From positions 1 through 34,110 of the forward strand of contig JANSLP010000337.1 in NCBI GenBank assembly GCA_029298735.1: 34,110 bases of DNA. The letters are read 5' to 3'. Position numbers and translations under genes: made by a program. The notes beneath the pieces are model-generated. The model was not told the DNA's origin and did no database searches. It worked only from the letters and a program-made list of their open reading frames with translations. Positions 10,464 through 21,500 of the stretch are shown one piece after another. This DNA is from Ophiostoma sp. CBS 140.51. Its lineage: Eukaryota > Ascomycota > Sordariomycetes > Ophiostomatales > Ophiostomataceae. How positions within the stretch are numbered: position 1 is the stretch's first letter; each line of letters begins with the position of its first letter.

Positions 10464-12172
10464 GAGTTTGGTTTGCGAGCACTTTACGGGTTTCTACGAT
10501 AGGATTTTGGCGGCGTTGTATCTACATTGACGGGTTATGTTTTGGACATTTTACGATATATACGGACTACATACAGCTTACGATCATTTGGCCATATAAT
10601 GAATTAATTCACACATATTTCTGCAGTTATTACAGCTAAAGCTTGGCATGGATCACTGATCACAAGAGGCAGTGCATACTTCATTGGCAGCTTCAAACAA
10701 TGAAGGGACAAAACTCGGCATCCTGACTCTGACTGAACAAGATTTGATATCGATATCCCACGACCTTGTAGGGCTTCTTCCCTTTTGGGAAAATAGATAC
10801 AGACGCGCACTGATAGAGATAGCACTTTCGTCGCGCCAGACGCGCATCGCCTGGACTTGTTCTTTGGGTACAGAATCGGCCGTTGGAGAAAAACAGAAGA
10901 GGACCAAAAAAGAAAGAAAAAATTAAACCGGCCGGCCAGGGTGTGAGCAGCCTTCGATAAAGATGGCCAGGGATACGGAAGGATGGGCCGAAAGCGGATT
11001 ACGGGGAGAAAAGGGGAATCTGGAGCCGTAGACGATACGCTCATGCACGACATGCCATTGGTGAGGAGTCCAGTATCAAAAGGTCAAAATGGCTTCAATA
11101 TTACACGACAGTGTATGAGAACGACTGGAGAAGGAGTCAGTTTGACCAAATAGAGGCAACGATAGGAAGGAGTGGGCATCTGGATTTTGGAGGGACTAAA
11201 GAGGGAAAGAAGTGGGCGGTCGTCTGGTAGTTGGTTTTTCGGGCAGTCGCGGGTGGGCGTCTACTTTACCCGATTAGGAAATTACTTACGACTGCATGCT
11301 GGGCATTGGGCGGGGCAGGAACGACCCTTTGGTCCCTTTGGTCGCCCATGGACGAGAACTAAACTTGGTGAAGTAACTCTGCTGACCACTGTGAATTTGT
11401 ATTGTCTTGGACAACGGGGCCGGGACGGCCATTGAGTGGATGAACAACGCGCGACGTGGTCGTGTTAGTTGATTCGCTGACGGATGGCTATCTTTTATCT
11501 TTATCTATCTCCAGATCCCAGAAAACGTCGACAACTTGGAGTGACACTTTTAGAGGGGTCTTTTTTGAGAAGACGCTCTTTCCCGTTATCAGCAGCCTTT
11601 GGATGGGGGAAACTAACAGAAAAAAGAGGGGAAAGAGCGAAGCGACGTTCTTCTGACGTCGCGATAAGAACTGAAAAAGAAGCAAACCGTGTCAACGGAC
11701 CAGAAACGGGATAAAAAAGACGACCACGACGAAAATAAAATACAATAATATGAAAAAGTTGTAGGAAAACGGAGAGGAGAAACGAAGCACGCCAGGAAAG
11801 AAGACCAAGAAAAAGAAAAGAAAAGACCACGTCCCAAAACGTCAAAGTCTTTTCGTGTGGGGGACAAGGCGATGATTGTCTAGTCTGGCACTTGTAGCAC
11901 ACATTTCCGAGATGCCGGAGACGGACCTTGATGAAGAGCTATCCGTAGTGTGTTGTCTGAAGCTTGCCATCTGAAGCTGTCAGCCTTTTGTATATATATG
12001 AAGTCCCCCAGACGAGGTTTTGTTTTTCTTTTCTAGACTCTCCATCCCATCTCATCGTCAACATCTCCAACAGGCAGGAGCACTCCATACTCTCCTTCGT
12101 GGCTTCCTTATTTTGTTCACACACTCCTTCCCTTACAACCCTCTCTCCTTCATCTATACCCACCTTCTTAAC
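10464..12172. other. Intergenic region between the Zn2Cys6 regulator and amine oxidase
   Basis: A 1.7-kb stretch. The first 150 bp are AT-rich and look like the regulator's 3' end. The rest has purine-rich runs on the plus strand (10900-10930, 11600-11830). Reading frames of up to about 150 codons exist, but all look compositionally random. The only clear element is the TATA box near 11991. Confidence 0.5.
11991..11998 (+). promoter_or_regulatory. TATA box of the copper amine oxidase gene
   Basis: TATATATA lies 175 bp upstream of the amine oxidase ATG and is followed by a pyrimidine-rich leader. A strong TATA box fits an inducible nutrient-utilisation gene. Confidence 0.55.
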
Positions 12173-14298
12173 ATGTCGCCTCCTCATCCCTTTGATCCTC
12201 TCTCACCCGCTGAGATCGAGTCGGCCGTCACACTCGTGAAGAAGGCCCACGGCGACAGCCTGCTCTTCCATGTCGTGACACTCCAGGAGCCGCGCAAGGC
12301 GGCCATGACTGCCTGGCTGGCAGCTCCTGAGACAGCACCGCGGCCGGCACGTGTCGCTGAGATTGTTGTCATTGAGAACCCGGCAGGCACTGTTTACGAT
12401 GGCCTTGTTGATATCACGGCTGGCACCATTACTGCCTGGGAGAAGCTGTCCGGCATGCAGCCTATTGTGAGCTCGCTGTTGCTGTAGTTTATTTCATCCA
12501 TCCACTAACGCAGTGTCTTTAGATCACCATGGAGGAGCTCCAGCACGTCGAGCTGGTTGTACGCAACGACCCCGCCGTCATCGAACAGTGTGTGCTGAGC
12601 GGTGTTGCTCGCGAGGACATGCACAAGGTCTACTGCGACCCCTGGACCATTGGCTACGACGAGCGGTACGGCAGCGGCACGCGTCTACAGCAGGCGCTCA
12701 TGTACTACCGCCCGGACATTGACAACACGCAGTACCAGTACCCTCTGGACTTCTGCCCCATCTACGACGGCAACAAGGACGCCATTGTGGCCATTGACAT
12801 CCCCAAGATCCGCCGGCCGCTCCGCAAGGATGCACCGCTCGACTACCACCACCTGGCCCAAGAGAAGCGCGGCGGCTACCGCACAGACTTGAAGCCCATC
12901 AACATTTCGCAGCCCGAGGGTGTGTCCTTTGACATTGAGGGTAACGAGGTGTCATGGCAGAACTGGCGGTTCCACGTGGGCTTCAACTACCGCGAGGGAC
13001 CCGTGTTCAACAACGTCCGCTACGTCGACAACGGCATCGAGCGGCCCATCTTCTATCGCATGTCGCTTGTCGAGATGGTCGTGCCCTACGGCAACCCCGA
13101 GCACCCGCACCAGCGCAAGCATGCCTTCGATCTCGGCGAGTACGGCGCGGGTTACATGTCCAACAGTCTGTCTCTAGGCTGCGACTGCAAGGGCAGCATC
13201 TCGTACCTGGACGCTTCGATGCCCACGCGTGCTGGTGGCGTGCGCACGATCAAGAACGCCATCTGCATCCACGAGGAGGATGACGGCATCCTGTTCAAGC
13301 ACACCGACTTCCGCGACGACTCGACCATTGTGACGCGCGCGCGCAAGCTGATTGTGCAGAACATCTTCACGGCCGCCAACTACGAGTACGCCGTGCAGTG
13401 GATCTTCCACCAGGACGGCACCATCGAGCCCAACGTGCGCCTCACGGGCATCCTCAACACTTATGTGATGAACCCCGGTGAGGACACCAACGGCTGGGGC
13501 ACGCAGGTGTACCCAGGCGTCAACGCGCACAACCACCAGCACCTGTTCTGCCTGCGCATCAACCCCAACTTGGACGGCGGCCACCAAAACTCTGTGTTTA
13601 CCTCGGACGCCATGCCCTCGCCCCACCCTGTTGGCAGCGTCGAGAACTTTTACGGCAACGCCTTTTATGCCAAGCGTACACGCCTCGAGACCCCGGAGCA
13701 GGCCAAGACCAACTTTGACTGGTCGACAATGCGCACATGGGACATGGTCAACGAGAACAAGATTCACCCGTACAGCGGCAAGCCCGTGTCATACAAGCTG
13801 GTCAGCCGTGAGGTGCCGATGCTGCTGCCGCAGCCGCAGTCGCTGGTGTGGAAGCGCGCCGCGTTTGCCCGCCACACCGTGCACGTCACTAAGTACGAGG
13901 ACGACCAGCTGTACCCGGCCGGCCGCCACGTTCCGCAGACGTCGGGTGAGCCGTCGCTGGGCATGCCGGAGTGGATCGGCGAGGGCAAGGACTCAATCGT
14001 CAACACGGACGTGGTGCTGTGGCATACTTTCGGCCTGACGCACTTCCCGGCGCCTGAGGACTATCCTGTGATGCCGGCCGAGCCGATTGTTCTGCTGCTG
14101 CGGCCGCGTCATTTCTTCACCAACAACCCGGTGATGGATGTGCCGCCCTCGTACTCGGTCACACCCAGCCAGATCCTGGCGGCGAAGAAGGGTGTGTACG
14201 ATGCGACGGACAAGATGAGCACTCTGGTGGTGAGCGGCAAGACAAACGGAGCCAATGGTACGAACGGCACCAACGGCTCGTGCTGCAAGAGCTCATGA
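12173..14298 (+). CDS. Copper amine oxidase (primary-amine oxidase), two exons, 689 aa
   Basis: Oxidatively deaminates primary amines to aldehyde, ammonia and H2O2, letting the fungus use amines as nitrogen source. Exon 1 is 12173-12466 and exon 2 12523-14298. The 56-bp intron (GTGAGC..TTTAG, branch CACTAAC) must be spliced, because reading through meets a stop. Family hallmarks are all present: Tyr385 in NYEY, the precursor of the topaquinone cofactor; Asp301 in FDLGEYGAG, the expected catalytic base, 84 residues before the Tyr as in other family members; copper ligands His436 and His438 in HNHQHLF; and His605 in THFPAPEDYP. Length is normal for fungal enzymes. The C-terminus is an Asn-Gly-Thr-rich tail ending in CCKSS, with no SKL-type peroxisomal signal, so location is uncertain. 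I see no secretion signal. Confidence 0.95.
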
Positions 14299-16475
14299 GT
14301 CGACATTGCAGGGAATGAAAAGAAAAAGAAAAAGAAAATCAACATGAAAACCAGTGTTTTGATATCCGATAGTTACTGATTATGCTAGATGCCATTTCCA
14401 TTTTGAATTCAATTTGAGAAGCATTATTTACCAATTAACATCCACCATCTATATGCAATATCTACGAGCAACGTAGCCATCCACACATCATTAATATTCG
14501 GCTTCACAATCGACCTTGTCGGTTCCCTTTTTGGCTGTCTGCCATGCGCAGAACGACCCCGAGAAACTCTTTGATGCTGATCCCTAAAATCACGGAAGTG
14601 CCCGCATCTTCAGCGTCCACGACCCCTGTCGGACAGCATCTCCACTGAGACATGCGGGGGTGTAACAACTTACATGTGCACGAGAAGAGGGGCGTGCAGA
14701 ACATTCCGACAAGGCTGAAGTTGCTTGTCGCCTGAGTGGCCCAAAAACGAGGTCTTCTCTCGTCTGTCTTTGCTCCTCGTTTTCCCTTTCCACCCATCTC
14801 TTTCGTCCCCCTTTCTCTTTTGTCTGCCGTCAAAGGTGGTCTCGGTGGCTTGCAGGGTGCACCTGACTGCGCCCCTCTCTTTTCTTCTTTCCGATCGCCC
14901 TGTCGGTCAAGCAAGAGGAGAGACAGAGAGGAGAGAGGCTGCATCAAGGACAGTGCATGCTACTGTGAATGACTTTTCGAGAACAAAAAGGCACAAAAGC
15001 CCACAGTGCGGTGATAACAGACGAGAACGGAGGGTCCCCACTGGAGGCTCTTTTCACAGCTTCTGTTTCGTCAATTTTGTCGAGTGGGTTAACCTCGCTT
15101 CCCCTTCTTCTTCTCTCTTCTCGTCTTGTCTTGTGGCAGCCTTTAACTGGTCCATGGCGCAATGGGAAAGAAAGCCAAAGTCCCCAAGAGTTCTCAGTTC
15201 CCAGTTTCCGGTTCCTCAGGCTCTCTTTGGTGGGGCTTCTCATGTGGACGCCTGAAGCAGCCTTGGGAAGTGCCTGGTCTTGTTAGTAGAAGTTGCGTTC
15301 GGGAGCCAAAGCCTCACGGCTACCTCTGGCTTGACGCTTCTTTGTCTTGTCTCTTTCTCTCTCAAGGCTCCGAACACGGAGCCCTGTTGACTCTTGTTTT
15401 CTTTTCTCTCCTCGCTTGATCATGAAACTTCACTTTTCAGCCCCAGGCGCTTGAGCACTGGAAAAACTCATGAAAGAAGAAAAGACTCTGAAGACGGTGG
15501 CTTTCCATTAATGCATTATGCTTTTCAGATGCTTTCAGCTACGCGGGTCTGGACCGCCCTTGGCGCAGCCATCGTCTGTGTTGCATTCCCTCATTCCGCT
15601 CTTTATCATCACAGCTCTTCTGTCAAGTCTGTCGTCATTCGCTGAAGCCACTGTCATTTAGCGGGCGATCGCCAACGGTTCCAGTGGAAGCCTCCCCCAA
15701 GATTGTCTGAAGATTGTCTGCCGCCTCGAAACAGCCTAGCCCCACGAGTACCAAACCCACACAGTGCGACCAGGACTTGAGCTGCGCCCTCTGTTCGTTT
15801 GTGTCTGCACCAATGTCTTAATCGCACCCCCTCTCAAGGTGTCTGGCAATGTACCTTTTTTCTTTTTTTCGAAGGGCACCAACTCAGGGGGCTGTTTCCC
15901 CAAAAGCCCAGGCCTAGGAGTTGGAAAGAGCTTCGCCTCAACAAAACTGGCGGTGGACAGTAGGAAGGGACAGGACGAGGAAAGAACGGCCCTCTCTTGT
16001 TAGGCTTGCCAGACAAGGCTCACAGCCCCCAAGCCAAAAGACCACAAGAGAGGCGACCCGGAAAGGAGCAAAGGGCAAGGTGCCAGGAAAGAAGCTCGGC
16101 CGACTGCTCCTTCCCAGCTGTAGCAAACGTGGTTCTTTCCTTATCGCAAGTTGGACGGCTTTCTTTTCTTGGCTCCTGAGTTTGTCTTTGACTTTGTTTC
16201 TCTTTTCTTCAGCCTTTTTCGAGCGCATCATCGGCTGCTTGTCTCTTGTCAACAGCTTCAACACAAGGCTGCTTGATCCCAATTCGCGTCTGTCGCGGTC
16301 CTGAAGAGCATTTCTCAAATCAAACTTGATCAATCAACCCGATATTCACTTCTTGGTCTCTTCTCATATTTTGTCTTTTTTCTTCTTCTTCTTTTATCAT
16401 CTTGTCACCAACCTCGACTTTCTCTCTCTCTCTCTCTCCCCTTTTCTCCCCTCGACCTCACATCCAGCCGCCACC
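14299..16475. other. Long intergenic region before the Gln/Pro-rich gene
   Basis: A 2.2-kb spacer. Frames of up to 176 codons exist on both strands, but all look like translated pyrimidine tracts. A short direct repeat (GATTGTCTGAA, then GATTGTCTG) lies at about 15701-15720, and a GGCGATCGCC palindrome at about 15664-15673. The last 150 bp are very pyrimidine-rich, ending in a (TC)9 run, and probably form the leader of the next gene. An undetected non-coding RNA or spliced small gene cannot be excluded. Confidence 0.45.
16421..16438 (+). repeat. (TC)9 dinucleotide repeat in a 5' leader
   Basis: Nine TC units lie about 40 bp upstream of the ATG, within a longer pyrimidine tract. This is typical of fungal leaders and is likely polymorphic. 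Confidence 0.85.
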
Positions 16476-17894
16476 ATGTCGAGCAAAATGAAGCGCTTTT
16501 TCTCCACGTCGCAAAAGACGAACGCACAGCCGTACCGCATAGACGGCGGCGGCCTGTCGAGCAATAACATGAACGGCAGTGCTGGCAATCCTGTGCCGTC
16601 CATGGCCGATCTCAGTCTGCGCAACGGCCAGTCCAACGGGACCGGCCGGTCTCGCACACCGCCACCACCTCCCATCTTTGCCGGCTATGTGGGTGCTCCC
16701 GGCGGCGGGTTCGGTGGTCCTGGCGGGGTTGGTGGTCCTGGCGGGTTCGGTGCGCCGTCCGGCGGAAACCAATTCTTTGCTCCACCAAACGGCATGCCGC
16801 CACAACTACAGCAGGGACAGCAGGGACAGCAGCTGCAACAGGACCAGTTCCCACCTCCGGGCGCATTCTACAACGGTGTGGATGTTGCAAATCCGCCGCC
16901 GGTCAACGGTGTAGGTGGTGGCGGGCCTCCTTATAGAAACAGTGTTGGTGGCAGCAGCTTCAATGGTGGAAGCATCAATGGAGGAGGCAGCGTTAACGGC
17001 AGCACCAACGGCCAGCAGTCGTATGGCGAGATTAGCTTTCTTAATGCTCTGCCTCCACCGCCAGCCGAGACGACCAACGGTCTTGCCTCGCCCGTCGGCA
17101 GCGTCAACAGCGGCCACAGCGACCCCAACGCCAACAACATCCCGCCGCCGCCACGATCGGCCGGTGCACAGTCCAACAGCTCTGGGTCTCAGCCGCCGTT
17201 CCCGACACCGCCACCGCAGTACTCGCAGCCTCAATATCAGCAGCAGCAGCAGCAACATCACGTACCGCAGCACCAGCCGTCCTATACCAATATGTACCAG
17301 CAACAGCAGCATCAACAGTTTTCGACCGGAAGTGCTCCCTTCCCGCCCCGGCAACAGCCACAGCAGCAACAGGCCCCTCCACCGCCCGCTCAGCAGCAGC
17401 AGGTCAAGGCTCACCGCAGTCTTTTGGGCGGCAAGTCCAAGGGTGCCGCTGCTGTCGTGTCACCAGTTGCTCCCACCTCGCAGATTGTTACTCCGACCTA
17501 CCAGCCCCAGCAAATGCAACAACACCAACCTCACACTCTACAACGTCAGCAGCCTCCACCTCCATCGTCTCAAATGACAACCCAACAGCACGCCATGTCC
17601 AACGTCGACGTCACCCCCGCCGACATCCGCGACACGACTTACATGCTCCGTGAGCTCTACAAGATGGAGCTGGCCATCCACGGCGAGCGCTATGCTATCC
17701 ATGAGGATGACCAGTCCCGCCGCAAAGAGATGCGCCGCAAGGCCGATCTGCTGCGCGAAGAAATCGAGAACAATGTCACCACCTGGCGCACGACGGCCGG
17801 GGCCCACTGGACGCGCGAGGAGCTGCAGCATGTCGAGTACAGTGTGCAGCTGATTGGCACTCTGCGGACGCTAGGTCAGGATGACTCTACGTGA
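16476..17894 (+). CDS. Gln/Pro/Gly-rich protein with a conserved-looking C-terminal domain, 472 aa
   Basis: I do not recognise the family. The ATG at 16476 sits in GCCACCATGT, a near-ideal start context; the frame is open 50 codons further up, but those codons are pyrimidine-tract leader. Residues 1-20 are basic (MSSKMKRFF). Residues about 60-370 are low-complexity: Gly-rich repeats (GGPGGVGGPGG), Asn/Gly/Ser-rich stretches, then poly-Gln and Pro runs, which look disordered and prion-like. Residues about 375-472 are charged and helical (DIRDTTYMLRELYKMELAIH onward) and look like a compact folded domain. There are no membrane segments. A role in condensates or as an adaptor is conceivable, but the sequence does not show a function. 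No intron is needed. Confidence 0.8.
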   Translation: MSSKMKRFFSTSQKTNAQPYRIDGGGLSSNNMNGSAGNPVPSMADLSLRNGQSNGTGRSRTPPPPPIFAGYVGAPGGGFGGPGGVGGPGGFGAPSGGNQFFAPPNGMPPQLQQGQQGQQLQQDQFPPPGAFYNGVDVANPPPVNGVGGGGPPYRNSVGGSSFNGGSINGGGSVNGSTNGQQSYGEISFLNALPPPPAETTNGLASPVGSVNSGHSDPNANNIPPPPRSAGAQSNSSGSQPPFPTPPPQYSQPQYQQQQQQHHVPQHQPSYTNMYQQQQHQQFSTGSAPFPPRQQPQQQQAPPPPAQQQQVKAHRSLLGGKSKGAAAVVSPVAPTSQIVTPTYQPQQMQQHQPHTLQRQQPPPPSSQMTTQQHAMSNVDVTPADIRDTTYMLRELYKMELAIHGERYAIHEDDQSRRKEMRRKADLLREEIENNVTTWRTTAGAHWTREELQHVEYSVQLIGTLRTLGQDDST

Positions 17895-18520
17895 GGGAAA
17901 GTGGTGGGCTGTGGTTACTTTTTTCTTGTTTGGATTTCTGTGAGGGCGCATTCTGTCATTCTTTACTGCTTTTTCTTTCGTCTTTCATTTTCACTATATA
18001 CCGTCTCATTTCATGACCCATGATATCTGATTTGTTAGTTTTTTTGATTATCTTATCAATCTGCTTTTGAATAACTCTCATCAAGAGATACTTATTATGA
18101 TACATAAACCCCCTTTTTTTTGTCAAAATAATATCAAACGAGTGTCGATGAAGGCACACATTTCTCATGAAAGTAAACAATGACGACAGACTGGATGGTA
18201 GATTTGGTGTAGAGAATGCGCTGTAGTGGAGCTACCTACAGGCGGCGATAGTGGTCACTTAGCGGCTGTAACGAACAACTTACAGCGCTCCCGTCAACGC
18301 GATAAGATAAGGCCGGACCCATTGAAAAAAATTGGCGGTGGGTCGCGGCAGAATCAACTTTGCTCCTTCTCTTTTCCTCTCTTTTGCGCCTGCAAAATCT
18401 TGTCCACGCTCTCCACGCCTTCCCGTTGTGATCTTTACGACAAACCTCCACCTCGACTTTTTTGTCACCCTTCCCCTCTTTCCTCCCAACGTCTCGTGAG
18501 ACGTAACCAGCTTGCCCACA
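17895..18520. promoter_or_regulatory. Intergenic region and promoter of the DBP6-like helicase
   Basis: The first 300 bp are AT-rich, probably the 3' end of the Gln/Pro-rich gene. The remainder should hold the helicase promoter. It contains TTAGCGGC at 18259-18266, which also occurs twice upstream of the Hsp70-like gene, and a pyrimidine-rich leader from about 18360. Confidence 0.45.
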
Positions 18521-21500
18521 ATGTACGCACGCTGGGTCCCGCCCAAGAGCAATGCTGCCGCCAGCACTCCCAAGCCAGCAGCTCCCGTTCCGGCACCAAC
18601 ACAAGAAGCACCGCCACCTGCCAACAGCTTCAACAACGTCAACGGTTTTTCCAACCGTTTTGCTCCTCCACAGCCACCACCACAATATGCGGCACGACAG
18701 GCCCAACAACACACACCAGCTGCCCCTGCCGAGTCGGTACCCCAGAAACGCAAGATTGTTTTCGAGGACGACGATTACTCGAATGTCTCGGCGGCGCGAC
18801 TAGGCCTGATGAGCAGTGGTGGTGCCTCGGCGATGACGACGGCAATAAAACGGCCTCGATCGTATGATGAACCAGAGACGGAAAGTGCACCGGCCACAGA
18901 TTCAGCTTCCGGTGCACCACCGACGGGCGAGAAGAAGAAGCGCAAGCGGAGGCGCAAGTCCAAGAAGCGCGGCGGCGATGACGACGAAGACGAGAACGAA
19001 GACGATGGCGACGAGAAGGAGGACAAGAAGGAGGAAGGGGTAGAAGCGAAGGAGGAGAAGAAAGAAGAGAGGGCGGAAGAAAAGACAGCGGAAAAGAAGG
19101 TGGAGACAAAAGAAGAGAAGAAGGTAGCGGAGAAGCCAGATGTCGCAGAAGAGACAAAAGAGGAGAAGCCAAAAGAGAAGAAGGGCAAGAAGGAGAAGAA
19201 GGAGAAAAAGAAGGAGACATCAGCACCAGAGCCAACACTTGCGCCAACCCCAGCTCCGGTAGCAGCAGAACCGATGGACGTCGATGTTGAAGAGCCTGCG
19301 GCCATCACCACTACCGACTCCACACCTACACAAGACGACACACCAATGGCCGACGAACTTGCCGAGACCACCGAAAAGAAGCCCAAGAAGGAGAAGAAGA
19401 GCAAAAAGGCCAAGCAGGAGGCTGCCATTGAGGAAGAGGTCGAGGAGCTGTCTTTCCGCCACAAGGCCCTGCTCGAGAAGAAAAACAAGTCTCTCAAGAA
19501 GGCCCAGGAGCGGACGCCGGCTACAGGTGCCGAGGGTGAAGGTGAGGATGCCGAAGCCGACGCTGCCAAAGAGCCGGCCGAGCTTCACGGCCTCGAGCCT
19601 CTTCCACAACCCGCGCCCATCCCCGAAGGCACTGCTCGTCCTTCCTACGACACTCTGCCACCTTGGCTGGCCGACCCTGTTCGCGTCGCCTCGACCACGC
19701 GCAAACCCTTTGCCGAGCTCGGCATCAGCCCCGAGTACGGCATCGACGAGCGCGCCGCGACCGTCCTTCACGATGAGAAGGGCTGGACTGAGGCTTTTGC
19801 TGTCCAGACGGCCGTCGTTCCCATGCTTCTGCCCTCGCGCAGACAGTCCAGTGGTACCGGCCGCGGCGACCTGGTCATCTCGGCCGCCACCGGTTCCGGC
19901 AAGACGCTGGCGTACGTTCTGCCACTGATACGCGATATTAGCCGCACACGGGGTGTTACGCGCCTGCGCGCTGTTATTGTCGTGCCGACACGCGAGCTGG
20001 TGCAGCAGGTCCAGGATGTCTGCGAGACATGTGCACGGGCGTATGGAAGCGGTGGTGCCGGTGCTGATGGCAGCAAGGCGTCCGGCAAGAAGGTGCGCAT
20101 TGGCGTCGCCATGGGCAGTCAGTCGTTCAAGAAGGAGCAGACTACGCTGATGGAGGAGGACCAGGTCTTTGACCCGGAGGGATACAAGGCTCTTCTTCGC
20201 AAGCGACAACAGTGGCCTTTTGCTGCCGAGGAGGTTAAAGCGGATGCATCGACGACTACGTCAAACGCGGCAAACCCCGCCGAGACCATTGGCTTGCCTT
20301 CGTCGTCGAGCCTACCTCTCCCAGACCACGTCATCCAGTACATCTCCAGCGTCGACGTTCTTGTGTGCACCCCCGGTCGTCTCGTCGAACACATCCAGTC
20401 CACCCCCGGCTTCACCCTCGACTTTGTCCGCTGGCTTGTCGTCGACGAGGCCGACAAGCTGCTGGGTCAGAGCTACCAGCAGTGGCTGACCGTTGTTATG
20501 GACAAATTGGCTACCCCGAAGACAGCATCGAAAAAGGCCCGTCTTGGTGCCCGTGACTTTGCTGACTCGCGCGAGAGCGGTGTCCGCAAGGTCGTCCTGA
20601 GTGCCACCATGACGCGCGACCTGAGCTTGTTGAATAGCTTGCGTCTCAGCCGGCCGACACACATTATCCTAGAGGGCACCGCCCGGCAGTCCCAGGGTCT
20701 GGCCGCTGAGGCCGACAATGCCGAGTATATCCTGCCGGACCGCCTCGAAGAGTCTGCCATTAAAGTACGCGACGAGTCGCAGAAGCCGCTGTACTTGGTG
20801 GACCTGCTGCTGAGTGCACTTCTGTCTGGTGACAACATCAACGGCACCAAGGCAGCAACCAAGCCGGCTGTGGATGACAGCGACAGTGACACAAGTGGCT
20901 CCGACTCCGATTTCGACTCCGATTTCGACTCCTCTAGCGACTCTAGTGATAGTGACAGCGAGAGCAACAATGACAGCAGTGACTCGAGCGATAGCGACTC
21001 ATCCAGCGACAGCGACGACAGCAGCAGCGACGATGAGAGCGTGGCAGACAGGAAGAAGACCAAGCTGCCCACCTCTCCCTTCAGCAGTACCGTCTTGGTC
21101 TTTACAAAGTCCAACGAGAACGCCCTGCGTCTGTCCCGCCTGCTCGCCCTGCTGGCTCCCGATCTTGCTCCGCTAATCGGCACCATCACGTCGACCACCC
21201 GCACATCTGAACGCCGCAAGACTCTGCGTGCTTTCGGCGCCGAGTCCTCCAAGAAGCTGCGCATTTTGATCGCGACCGACTTGGCCGCTCGTGGTATCGA
21301 TTTGCCCCGCCTCGACCATGTCGTCAACTACGACATGCCGCCCAGTGTTGAGTTTTATGTCCACCGTGTCGGCCGTACAGCGCGTGCCGGCCAGGCTGGT
21401 CATGCGTGGACGCTGTACACAAAGAAGGAGGCCGGTTGGTTCTGGCCCGAGGTGGCGAGGCAGGGCAACAACAACAAGGCAGTGGTGCCATCTTCCTCGT

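Noticed and set aside
10604..11053. 149-codon minus-strand frame in the spacer after the first regulator
   Set aside because: No recognisable domain, mixed composition, and no supporting start context or splice signals.
12467..12487. Apparent premature stop in the amine oxidase N-terminal frame
   Set aside because: It lies inside a 56-bp GT..AG intron with a good branch sequence. Splicing restores MQPI/ITMEEL in frame.
7836..14298. The first Zn2Cys6 regulator as a specific regulator of the amine oxidase gene
   Set aside because: Only proximity supports it: they are 1.7 kb apart on the same strand, and I saw no paired CGG motif that clearly links them.
14504..15255. Frames of 147 and 176 codons in the 2.2-kb spacer
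   Set aside because: They translate pyrimidine- or purine-rich tracts on opposite strands and show no protein-like pattern.
18775..20209. Minus-strand reading frames of 264 and 329 codons opposite the helicase
   Set aside because: They are antisense of Lys/Glu and Ser-rich repeats, giving Ser/Phe/Leu runs. The plus strand has the full set of DEAD-box motifs.
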